Below are positions 25,208 to 33,545 of a stretch of DNA of 64,000 nucleotides, in pieces. The stretch lies in the NCBI GenBank assembly GCA_963832785.1, contig CAWHVF010000005.1, positions 1,488,001 to 1,552,000 on the forward strand, read 5' to 3'. Below the pieces are notes generated by a model. It was given only the letters and a program-made list of their open reading frames with translations. It searched no databases and was not told the DNA's origin. This DNA is from CAWBRT01 sp963832785 (GTDB taxonomy: Bacteria; Acidobacteriota; Terriglobia; Terriglobales; Acidobacteriaceae). Positions within the stretch are counted from its first letter, which is position 1, and each line of letters opens with the position of its first letter. The position numbers and the translations under genes are program-made.

Positions 25208-26670
25208 ATGAAGACCTCGGAAAAGCATGCGCTGGTTCCGTTTGTCGAGCCGCGGAGCGTAGCCATCGTTGGCGCCTCGGCGTCGCCGGGCAAGGCCGGT
25301 TACGAATTACTACGCAATATTTTGGCGAACGAGTATGGCGGGAAAGTCTATCCCGTGAACCCCAAGGCGGCGGAGATTCTCGGCCTGCGCGTCTATCCCA
25401 GCGTGGCTGAGCTGCCGGAGGCGGCCGAGCTGGGCATCGTCATCCTTCCCGCCGAGAGCACGGTGGCGGCGGTGCGCGAACTGGCGGCCAGGGGCATTGG
25501 CAACGTGGTGCTGCTGGCCGGCGGCTTCGCCGAGCTGGACGAGCCCGGCGCCCGCATCCAGCAGGAGCTGATCGAGATCATTCGCGCCACCGGAATCCGC
25601 GTGCTCGGGCCCAACACCTCCGGACACACCTCCACCCCGCACTGCTTCACCTCGGCCTTCTTTCCGCTCGGCAAAATTCGTCGCGGCGCCGTGTCGGTCG
25701 ATTGCCCAAACGGGGAATTTCGCCACCCACACCATGAAGCACATCCTGACCCACGAGCATTTCGGGGTGTGCCGCGTGCTCGGCATCGGCAACAAGATAG
25801 ACATCGACGAAAGCGACGCGCTGGAGTACCTGGCGCGATGATCCGGAGACCAAGGCCATCGTGATGTACCTGGAGAGCTTCAAGCGGCCGCGCCGTTTCC
25901 TGGAAATTGCCAGTGCGGTCACTCGCCGCAAGCCGGTCATAATGCTCAAGGGCGCGACCTCGGAGGCGGGCAAGCAGGCCGCGGTGGCGCACACCGCCGC
26001 CATGGCATCGCAAGACCGGCTGGTGGACGGCATGTTGCGCCAGGCCGGCATCGTGCGGGTGTGGAAGTACACGCACCTGGTGCTGGCAGCCAAGGCGTTG
26101 TCCATGCTGCCGCTGCCGCAAGGCAACCGCGTAAGTTTCCTGGCGCCATCCGGAGCTATGCTGGTTGCGCTCACCGATTTCTGCACCAGCCTGGGCTTAA
26201 CCGTGCCGGCGGTCAGCCCGGCCACCGTCCAGCGGCTGCGCGAGATCAGCCCCGCCTATCTTCCCATGCGCAACCCGGTGGATATCTGGGGCTCGGCCTC
26301 GGTGCGCGGGGTCGAGTTCGCCTACGGCCAAGGCATGGAGGCGGTGCTCAAGGACGCCAGCATCGACGCGGTGGTCTCGGTGCTGATGCTGGCGCGCGAC
26401 AGCGGGCTTCCGAAGTCTTACGATTTCGTGCTGGAGCTGGTGAAACGCTATCCGCACAAGCCGGTGCTGCTCAGCTTCAGCGGCGCCAAGGAGTGCGAAG
26501 AAGAATGCCGGACGTATCTGGAGCCGCGCGGCGTGCCCACCTTCGCGGAAATCGAGCAGCCGTTCGAGGCGCTATCGATACTGGTTCAGTGCCAGCGCGC
26601 CATGAACCGCCCGCGCGCCGGCGACGCCTGCGCTCCTGGCGGGCCGGCGGCCACCGCTGCCGCCCGCTGA
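25208..26670 (+). pseudogene. ADP-forming acyl-CoA synthetase alpha subunit, with two frameshifts
   Basis: The N-terminal CoA-binding part (EPRSVAIVGASASPGKAGYELL near 14-35) reads well from the ATG at 25208 to about 25700. One extra base there breaks the frame. Removing it restores VSVIAQTGNFATHTMKHILTHEHFGVCRVLGIGNKID, which includes the family's phosphohistidine-loop QTGNF region. A second extra base near 25836 breaks the frame again; correcting it restores EYLADDPETKAIVMYLESF and the rest to 26670. Total length would be about 486 residues, as in other alpha subunits. Two insertions in otherwise perfectly conserved protein suggest sequence error as much as real inactivation. If real, the synthetase would be inactive. 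Confidence 0.85.
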
Positions 26671-26753
26671 GTCGCTGTAACATAGTGGTCTAGGTGTTCC
26701 ATCCGTATTGACCGGCCCTATCCTATCGGCCCACAGTTTTTCAAATTGGGGGT

Positions 26754-26786
26754 CCCCGACGGACACTGACTTTGCGTCCGTTGGGG
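26754..26786. repeat. Hairpin upstream of the AsmA gene
   Basis: CCCCGACGGAC (26754-26764) pairs with GTCCGTTGGGG (26776-26786) with one mismatch and an 11-base loop. It lies 114 bases before the asmA-like start; no T-run follows either arm. Confidence 0.4.
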
Positions 26787-26899
26787 TTGAGATTTCGGCG
26801 TAACTCTCAGGCCAGCTCAGGAAATTCGTAATTATTGAAACCACAGTTTCATGCAGCGCCGCGCGTTGTTTGGTTGGCATCAGAGATAAGGGGGACGCC

Positions 26900-28582
26900 A
26901 TGAGGCGAAAAATTTCCATCATCCTGGCGGCAGCCGGCGTGCTGATTGTTGTGCTGATCGTGCTGCCGTTCCTCATTCCGGTGAATCAGTTCCGGCCGAC
27001 GATCGAGCAAAAAGCCTCAGCCGCGCTGGGGCGCAAGGTTGCGCTCGGCAATCTCAGCTTCTCGCTTTTGGACGGCTCGCTTTCTGCCGAAGACCTCTCC
27101 ATCGCCGAGGACGCCAAGTTTGGCCAGTCGCAGTTTTTCACGGCAAAATCTCTCAAGGTCGGCGTCGAGCTTCTGCCGCTTATCTTTTCCCGGAAGCTGA
27201 ACGTCACCGGCGTGACCATCAATAATCCGCGCCTGACGCTGCTGCGCGACAACCAGGGCCGGTGGGACTTTTCGTCGCTGGGGGGAGCGCCGGGCCAGCA
27301 GCAGCCCAAGGCGGCCACCCCGGCTTCCTCCGCGGCCGGCGAATTCTCGGTCAGGAACTTCAAGCTTAAAGATGGTCAGATCATCATCGGTTCAACCGCG
27401 TCCAATAAGCGAAGCACTTACGATCACGTCGATGTGACGGCCTCGAACTTCTCTATGACCTCCGCCTTTCCGATTATGGTCAGCGCCGATCTCCCGGGCG
27501 GGGGCAAGTTCAAGCTGGAGGGCAAGGCCGGGCCAATCGCGGCGGCCGACGCGGCGCTCACGCCGGTTGACGCCAAGCTGAAAATCAGCGCTCTTAACCT
27601 CGCTTCGACGGGCGTCCTCAATCCTTCCGCCGGCCTGGGCGGCCTTCTCGATCTGGACGCTACGCTTCGCTCGCAAAACGGCATGGCCGCAACCAACGGC
27701 ACCGCCACGCTTTCCAAGGCGCTGCTGGTCTCCGGCGGTTCACCCGCATCGGTGCCTCTCACGGCTGACATCAGCACCAACTACGATCTGCGCAAGAACG
27801 CGGGCGTGCTTAATCCCTCCACCGTCAAGATTGGCAATGCCGCTGCCCATCTCAACGGCACCTATCAGACCGCCGGGGATAACACGGTCCTGAAAATTAA
27901 TGTCGATGGCCAGAACATGCCCGCTAAGGATCTGGCATCTTTCCTTCCGGCCCTCGGCATTAATATGCCCAAAGGCGCCAGCCTTTCCTCCGGAACGTTA
28001 AACACCAACCTGGCTCTCACCGGCCCGACCAACGCTCTTATCACCACTGGAAATGTAGGTTTGTTCGGGGCCAAGCTTACGGGCTTCGACCTGGGCTCGA
28101 AGATGTCTTCCATTTCGTCGCTGGCCGGCCTGCAGACAGGCAAGGACCTGGACATCGAAAAACTCACCACCAACCTGCGCATATCTCCAGATGGCCTTAA
28201 GGCGGACAATTTTCTGGCCGTGCTACCGGCAATTGGCAATCTCGCCGGCGGGGGCACTATCGATTCCAAGAACAATCTGGATTTCAAAATGGTGGCGACG
28301 CTTACCAATGCGGCGGCGGCCAAGCTCGTTCCGATTTCCTCCGGCACGGGAATGCTGGGCAAACTGACCGGGGGGGGCGGTTGCAAATCCGGCCCTACCG
28401 TTCCGTTTTTGATCCAAGGCACCACCTCCGAGCCCAAGTTTGTTCCGGATGTTAAAGGACTCGCCGCGGGAATGGTCAAGTCTCAATTGGGCTGTGCGGG
28501 CGGCGTGGCCGGCGCCGCAGCTAAGCAGTCGGTGCCCACGTCCTTGGGCGGCCTGGGCGGATTGTTCGGGAAAAAGAAATAA
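26900..28582 (+). CDS. AsmA family envelope protein
   Basis: This 560-residue protein has one N-terminal membrane anchor (ISIILAAAGVLIVVLIVLPFLIP, near 5-27) followed by the AsmA-type QFRPTIEQKASAALGRKVALG. A long periplasmic beta-rich region carries PRLTLLRDNQGRWDFSSL and a C-terminal AsmA_2-like part (GTLNTNLALTGPTN near 375-390, the NLRISPDGLKADNFL segment). AsmA-like proteins are thought to move phospholipids between inner and outer membranes. The ATG at 26900 is chosen because GGGGGAC lies just before it. A 35-bp palindrome of the GGCTGCGG type follows 36 bases after the stop. Confidence 0.88.
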   Translation: MRRKISIILAAAGVLIVVLIVLPFLIPVNQFRPTIEQKASAALGRKVALGNLSFSLLDGSLSAEDLSIAEDAKFGQSQFFTAKSLKVGVELLPLIFSRKLNVTGVTINNPRLTLLRDNQGRWDFSSLGGAPGQQQPKAATPASSAAGEFSVRNFKLKDGQIIIGSTASNKRSTYDHVDVTASNFSMTSAFPIMVSADLPGGGKFKLEGKAGPIAAADAALTPVDAKLKISALNLASTGVLNPSAGLGGLLDLDATLRSQNGMAATNGTATLSKALLVSGGSPASVPLTADISTNYDLRKNAGVLNPSTVKIGNAAAHLNGTYQTAGDNTVLKINVDGQNMPAKDLASFLPALGINMPKGASLSSGTLNTNLALTGPTNALITTGNVGLFGAKLTGFDLGSKMSSISSLAGLQTGKDLDIEKLTTNLRISPDGLKADNFLAVLPAIGNLAGGGTIDSKNNLDFKMVATLTNAAAAKLVPISSGTGMLGKLTGGGGCKSGPTVPFLIQGTTSEPKFVPDVKGLAAGMVKSQLGCAGGVAGAAAKQSVPTSLGGLGGLFGKKK

Positions 28583-28618
28583 GAATTCGGCTGGTTTTCG
28601 ACGCGGCTGGAGCAAAAC

Positions 28619-28653
28619 CGGCTGCGGAAAAACGCGGCGCTTTCCCGCAGCCG
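28619..28653. repeat. Short 35-bp relative of the GGCTGCGG MITE-like element
   Basis: CGGCTGCGGAAAAACGCG and CTTTCCCGCAGCCG form a palindrome whose ends match the terminal inverted repeats of the 117-bp elements at 38556 and 55245. It may be an internally deleted copy. It lies between convergent AsmA and MFS genes. Confidence 0.65.
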
Positions 28654-28670
28654 TAATGATGGTTGCAAAC

Positions 28671-30077
28671 TTACTTCCTGGGAATGGCGGCCGCCTTTGC
28701 CATGCCCGCCCGGCCCTCCAACTGCTCCTCGATCTGCTCGAAGGAGCGGCCTCGCGTCTCGATCCCGAAGAAGCCGTAAACCACGCCCGCCATGGTGAAC
28801 CAGGCAGCCAAATAAAGAAGCGCCGGGGTAAGGTTTTGAACCGCTATCTCGGGCTTAAGCACATTAGAGGATCCGACAATTATCGCCAGTCCCAGCGGAC
28901 CTAAAATCTTGCCCAGGCCGCCGAAACCGTAAGCCGAGCCCATTCCCGTAGCCCTCAGGTTCGAGGGCCAAACCTCCGCCGAGTACGGTCCGACTATGGC
29001 GAAACCGCCATCGCCGAAGAAGTGGGTAACGATCAGGAACAGCCAGAAGACCGAAACTCCGCCGAGAAAGGCGCTGTGAAATATCCCGGCCAGCGACAGG
29101 AAAACGCCGGCGCCAAAGCCCACCAGCGCGCCCGACTTCCTCCGGCCAATGGCATCGGACAGGATGGAGAAGGCGATTCGTCCGGTAAAGCCGCCGCAGG
29201 CCACGAAAATCATGAAGAAGGCGGCGCGTTGCGCGGTGGTGTGCAGCACCAGCAGCAGCAGCGTCGGGGCCCACAGGTTGACCCCGTAGACGCCCGTCTG
29301 TGCACCGAGATTCCCCAGCCAGGAGACCACCATGCTGCGCGGATATTTCAGGAGCTGGCGAAAACGCGGCTTTTCCTGCGCCTGATAGGTCAGGGCCGAG
29401 AGCGGTATGCTTTCCGGTTTGACATCCAGCGCCCAGGCCAGCGATTTGCGCGCCTCTTCGGCGCGTCCCCTGGTGGCCAGCCAGCGCGGCGATTCCGGAA
29501 CCCAGGCCCGGATCAGCAGCGTCAGCGCGGCCGGCAGCAGGCCCACGGCGAACATTCCGCGCCAGCCGATGAGCGGCGAGAGAAAAGCTCCCAGAACCGA
29601 GCCCAGCAAAATCCCGATGGGCACCGAGCAGGTAATCATGCCCCCGATAAATCCGCGCTTGGCGCTGGGTACAAATTCCTGCACCAGCGGCAGATCGACC
29701 GAGTAAAGGCCGCCGACCCCAAAGCCGGTCAGGAAACGGAAGACGGTGAGGAAGACCCATCCATTCTCCGGAGTAAGCGCCAGGATACCGGTGGCCACGG
29801 AAAAGTTGATCACGGTGGCCATGAACACCGACTTGCGCCCGACACGGTCGGCCACGTGCCCCCAGAAGAAAGCGCCGAAAATCGCGCCAATGCCGGAAGA
29901 GAGCAGAATGACCGCGGAAATCCCGAAGGTCAGATGCCACGGCTTGATGATGATGGCGAGAACGAACCCGATGAGGAAGAAATCGAAGAACTCCAGCAGG
30001 TCGCCCAGGATCGCCGCCGCCACGATCTTGTACTGATTGCGCGTGAGTTTGGTTTGCTTGTCAAGGTATTCCAACAT
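28671..30077 (-). CDS. MFS transporter (organic acid/sugar type)
   Basis: This 468-residue secondary carrier has about twelve membrane helices. The MFS signature GHVADRVGRKSVFMA falls in the loop between helices 2 and 3 (near residues 74-88), and its repeat in the second half is SILSDAIGRRKSGALVG. The N-terminus RNQYKIVAAAILGDLLEFFDFFLIGFVLAIII, with acidic residues in helix 1, is typical of carriers for carboxylates and aromatic acids. The strong GGGGGAAAG site precedes the ATG. It is followed by the ThDP enzyme and cyclase genes on the same strand further upstream, so the three may serve one catabolic path. The substrate cannot be assigned. Confidence 0.88.
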   Translation of the reverse strand: MLEYLDKQTKLTRNQYKIVAAAILGDLLEFFDFFLIGFVLAIIIKPWHLTFGISAVILLSSGIGAIFGAFFWGHVADRVGRKSVFMATVINFSVATGILALTPENGWVFLTVFRFLTGFGVGGLYSVDLPLVQEFVPSAKRGFIGGMITCSVPIGILLGSVLGAFLSPLIGWRGMFAVGLLPAALTLLIRAWVPESPRWLATRGRAEEARKSLAWALDVKPESIPLSALTYQAQEKPRFRQLLKYPRSMVVSWLGNLGAQTGVYGVNLWAPTLLLLVLHTTAQRAAFFMIFVACGGFTGRIAFSILSDAIGRRKSGALVGFGAGVFLSLAGIFHSAFLGGVSVFWLFLIVTHFFGDGGFAIVGPYSAEVWPSNLRATGMGSAYGFGGLGKILGPLGLAIIVGSSNVLKPEIAVQNLTPALLYLAAWFTMAGVVYGFFGIETRGRSFEQIEEQLEGRAGMAKAAAIPRK

Positions 30078-30223
30078 GGCTTTCCCCCAGAGAACGGTTC
30101 AAATTGTGAATGCCGCCAAGGGCGCGGAGCGCGAAGCTCAGCATCCTCGGCATACGTTCTTCAAGCCGGGCCCTCCGATCTCAGAACCTGCGGTTACGCC
30201 CACGCTCCGCCAGAGCGAAGCGC

Positions 30224-31900
30224 CTACTTCACTGCGAAAGGCGCTATGGCCTCGATGTCGGTCACGACATCGATGATGACCGGGCGATCGGCCTTCAGCG
30301 CGCGCTGCAGTGCCCCGGCAAAGTCCTTTGGGTCTTCCACGCGGATGCCGACCGCGCCCATGTCCTCGGCGATGCGGGCGAAATTAACCTTGCTGAAGGT
30401 CCAGATTTCGCGCGCCCAATCGCTCTGCTGCCCGCCGTAGACGCGATCGAAGCCGGGTTTCGACTGGTTCCCGCTGTGATTGTTGTTCACCACCGTCACG
30501 CTGTTAATTCCGCGCCGCGCCGCTGTTTCGATTTCGGCCATGTGGTACCAGAGGCCGGCATCGCCGGTGAAGACCACCACCGGGCGGTTCGGGCAGGCGC
30601 ACTTGGCGCCCAGTCCGGCCGAGAAAGCCCAGCCCAGATGCCCGGAGCTGCGCAGATAAAGCTGCGTGTCCGTGCGGGTATCGAACATGCCGCCCATCCA
30701 CATGCCGGCATGGCCGGTGTCGACCAGCACTATGCAGTCGTCCGGCAGATGCCTGGTCAATTCGCGGCAGATGCGCTCCGGGCGGATCGGCATGGCATTC
30801 GACTCGAACAGCGGCTGGTACTTTTCGTAGTATTCGCGGCAGATCGAGCTGAAGGTCTGCTTCCAGGCCAGGCGCCGGCTGGCCGTGGACCGGTCGGCGT
30901 GTTCGAGCATGCGCTGCATGGTCACTTTCACGTCGCCACAGATGGCCACTTTCAGCGGATAGGTGCGGCCCAGCACCTCGGGATTTATGTCGACCTGAAT
31001 GGTAGGGACGCCCACCACCGGCACGGCCCAGAAATGAGTGGTCATGCCACCGGCCTCGCTGCCCACGTAGAAAATAAGGTCGGCCTTCTGCACCACCCGG
31101 TTGGCGGCTTCGCGGGAATAGGTTCCCATGACCCCGACCGACAGCGGATGGCAGCCCGGAATGGTGCCTTTGCCATTGAGCGAGGTGGCCACCGGAATGC
31201 CCAGGGCTTCAGCCAGCGCCACCACTTCCTTCCCAGCCCCGGACCAGCGCGCCCCACCACCGGCCACGATGAGCGGACGCTCCGCTTTCTGCAGCAACTC
31301 CAGCGCGGCCAGAATGCTGCTCAGTTCAGGCTGCGGACGGAATGGAGGCACCCGCGAATAGAGCGTCTCGCAGAGCGGCTCCATGACAGCCGTTTCCTGA
31401 TCGATCTGGCCCTCGTTGCCACGGAATTGCAGATGCACCGGCCCCGGCGTTCCCGAAACGGCCACGCGGAACGCCTGGCGCAGCATGTCCGGGAAGCGCT
31501 CGACCGAATCTACGGTGGCGTTGAACTTCGTCACCGGCTCGAAGGAGGGAACGTCGTCGACCTCCTGGTAGACCTTCTTGAACTTGGTCTTGGGATCGCG
31601 TCCGCCGGTCAGAGCGATGACGGGCGAATGCGCCAGCCAGGCGTCGCGCAAGCCGGCGGCAATGTTCATGGCTCCAACCACTTGCGCCGCGCAGATGCCG
31701 GGACGGCCCGAAGCCCGGGCGTAACCGTCAGCCATATAGGCGGCCGATTTCTCACCGTGGGTGCGGATCACCCGGATCTTCGTCCGCTTTTCTATTTCCA
31801 TTAAGGTCCGGCGCAGTACCGCCGGCACCAAAAACATGTGGGTAACACCGTAGTCTTGCAACATCTCCGCAAGCACCTGCGCCCCAGTCACCTCATTCAT
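30224..31900 (-). CDS. Thiamine diphosphate-dependent enzyme, acetolactate synthase-like
   Basis: This 558-residue enzyme has the three-domain ThDP fold. The N-terminal PYR domain has THGEKSAAYMADGYARASG near residues 43-61 with the catalytic Glu. The middle domain carries PVATSLNGKGTIPGCHPLSVG. The C-terminal PP domain has the ThDP/Mg motif starting TGDAGLWYHMAEIETA and ending VVNNNHSGNQS. The start at 31900 is chosen because GAGGGGAG lies about 9 bases upstream. It lacks an ilvN partner and sits with a cyclase-family hydrolase and an MFS carrier. A decarboxylase or carboligase role in acid catabolism is therefore more likely than valine synthesis. Confidence 0.88.
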   Translation of the reverse strand: MNEVTGAQVLAEMLQDYGVTHMFLVPAVLRRTLMEIEKRTKIRVIRTHGEKSAAYMADGYARASGRPGICAAQVVGAMNIAAGLRDAWLAHSPVIALTGGRDPKTKFKKVYQEVDDVPSFEPVTKFNATVDSVERFPDMLRQAFRVAVSGTPGPVHLQFRGNEGQIDQETAVMEPLCETLYSRVPPFRPQPELSSILAALELLQKAERPLIVAGGGARWSGAGKEVVALAEALGIPVATSLNGKGTIPGCHPLSVGVMGTYSREAANRVVQKADLIFYVGSEAGGMTTHFWAVPVVGVPTIQVDINPEVLGRTYPLKVAICGDVKVTMQRMLEHADRSTASRRLAWKQTFSSICREYYEKYQPLFESNAMPIRPERICRELTRHLPDDCIVLVDTGHAGMWMGGMFDTRTDTQLYLRSSGHLGWAFSAGLGAKCACPNRPVVVFTGDAGLWYHMAEIETAARRGINSVTVVNNNHSGNQSKPGFDRVYGGQQSDWAREIWTFSKVNFARIAEDMGAVGIRVEDPKDFAGALQRALKADRPVIIDVVTDIEAIAPFAVK

Positions 31901-31955
31901 TTCGCAACCACTCCCCTCTAAGAAAGTCATTCAAAGCCCATTCCTGAAATCATCT

Positions 31956-32939
31956 CTACTTGATCGCCAGCGGGTTGAGCGGCGAACCGACAGCCCCGGT
32001 AATCGGCAGCGCCGGCGCAACCAACATGAACTCGTAGCGCTTGTCGGCGGCACAGTCCATGGCCAGCTCGCCCAGGCAGAAGATTTCCCCGACCGAGAGG
32101 CCGATTATGGGGATGGCGATCCAGTGCCAGGGCTGAGTGGCTTCATCGGAATTGTTGGGCCGCACCTCGGCTCCCCAGGTGTCGGTCACGATTCCCGCCA
32201 CCTGCTTTTTGTGCAGCCAGTCAAGGGTCTCGAAGGCCAAGCCGGGGGCGTCGCCGCCGGAATAGCCGTCCCAGGTGTGGCCGGACAGCATGGCGTCGAT
32301 CTGCCCGGTGCGCACCAGCAGGAAATCGCCGCGCCGCACCTGCACGCCAAAATGTTTTTCCGCCTTGTCCAGCATGTCGTTGGTTATGGAGAAGCCGTCG
32401 GGCAGGGTTTCCATGCCCAGCATCCGGGGGATGTCGAGCAACACGCCTCTGCCGACCATCTTCTCGCGGGTCTTCTCGATGCCGCACTTCTGCGCGCCGA
32501 AGGAGGTGACAGTGCGGCAGTCGTAGCCGTTCCACATCTTGTCGCCGAAGAAGATGTGCCCCAGGCCGTCCCACTGCGTGCCGCACTGCAGCGGCATGAT
32601 GACCAGGTCGTCGGCGCCGCGGATCTTACGGTGGTCGAGCACGCCCGAGTAGGCATCGGTGCCGGCGCGCAGCATGAGGTGAACCGGGTTGAAGCGTCCA
32701 ATTGCCGGGTACTTGGTCTTGGCACCCTGCGGTCCGTTGTTGTCATAAGGCAGCGCCAACGAAATGACTTTGCCCTTCTGCACCAGTCGCGCGGCGGCGA
32801 CTATGTCTTCGGGCTGGGTAAAGTTGAGCGTGCCAATTTCGTCGTCCGCCCCCCAGCGCCCCCAGTTCTTCAGGCGTTCCGCGGCATCGCGGATGTCCTG
32901 CAATGTGAGTTTACGAGCCGCAGCTTCGCTTCCGGCCAT
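31956..32939 (-). CDS. Cyclase family metal-dependent hydrolase
   Basis: This 327-residue protein belongs to the cyclase/kynurenine-formamidase-like family (PF04199). The metal site is MPLQCGTQWDGLGHIFFGD near 116-134, a variant of HxGTHxDxPxH in which the first His is Cys and the second is Gln. It also has FSITNDMLDKAEKHFGVQVRRGDFLLVRTGQ and WHWIAIPIIGLSVGEIFCL. The WGADDEIGTLNFTQPEDI start is typical of the long bacterial branch. Relatives open amide or lactone rings. GAGGAGACC lies upstream of the ATG. It lies 55 bases upstream of the ThDP enzyme on the same strand, so they are probably one operon. Confidence 0.88.
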   Translation of the reverse strand: MAGSEAAARKLTLQDIRDAAERLKNWGRWGADDEIGTLNFTQPEDIVAAARLVQKGKVISLALPYDNNGPQGAKTKYPAIGRFNPVHLMLRAGTDAYSGVLDHRKIRGADDLVIMPLQCGTQWDGLGHIFFGDKMWNGYDCRTVTSFGAQKCGIEKTREKMVGRGVLLDIPRMLGMETLPDGFSITNDMLDKAEKHFGVQVRRGDFLLVRTGQIDAMLSGHTWDGYSGGDAPGLAFETLDWLHKKQVAGIVTDTWGAEVRPNNSDEATQPWHWIAIPIIGLSVGEIFCLGELAMDCAADKRYEFMLVAPALPITGAVGSPLNPLAIK

Positions 32940-33545
32940 TTTGGTCTCCTCTTCCTCGGTTTGGATTTAATCTTCGCAGCGCAACTTTACTCCACCGCCT
33001 GGCGCGCGATCGCCTGTGGGAACCGTCAGCCAGTCCAGCCGGCAATTCATTGCCGAATGCCTGCCGGCGGCGTTTGCCGGGAGCCGGTGCAGCGAAACCT
33101 GGTTGGCGATGGCTTGCTGTGCGTCCATCGAGCGCCCAATCGGGTTCCGGGACACGGCTAGTCGCACCCCTGCCAGCCAACAACCCCCAGACGAAAGTGG
33201 CGCAAATGTCGCTGATCTGGAGGAGATTAGTTTAAGGGGTGGGCCCCGGCTGTGACCTGCGTCACAGATCTGGTGACTGCCGGCTCGGGGAAAACCGCGC
33301 CCATTCAGAGCGCCAATTCATTCTGGCGACGCCCGCGGCTACCGCTCGCGGAAAAACCGCTTCCCGGCCTGGTGGAGCTGCATCTAAAAAGTGCCGGGTT
33401 GTGGCACTTACCGGTCCCCCGACAAACGCCGGTTACGCATTTGCCAGGGTGAGCGTAAGCCGAACCCTCACACTCGCAGTCCGCGTGGCTCAGGCAAGCG
33501 AGCCACAACTCCACACCTTCTTATGCCATCAAGAAAGGAAAAGCG
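32940..33545. other. Divergent intergenic region upstream of malate synthase
   Basis: This 606-base gap separates the divergent cyclase and malate synthase genes. Its only clear signal is a perfect CRP-type operator at 33251-33266. Open frames in it overlap each other in all directions and have no family resemblance, so I call no gene. Confidence 0.5.
33251..33266. promoter_or_regulatory. Perfect CRP/FNR-type operator upstream of malate synthase
   Basis: TGTGACCTGCGTCACA is an exact inverted repeat and matches the CRP consensus TGTGA-N6-TCACA. It lies about 280 bases before the malate synthase ATG and about 310 bases from the divergent cyclase start. A Crp/Fnr regulator with an SRETVTR recognition helix is encoded at 37753. 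Confidence 0.6.
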
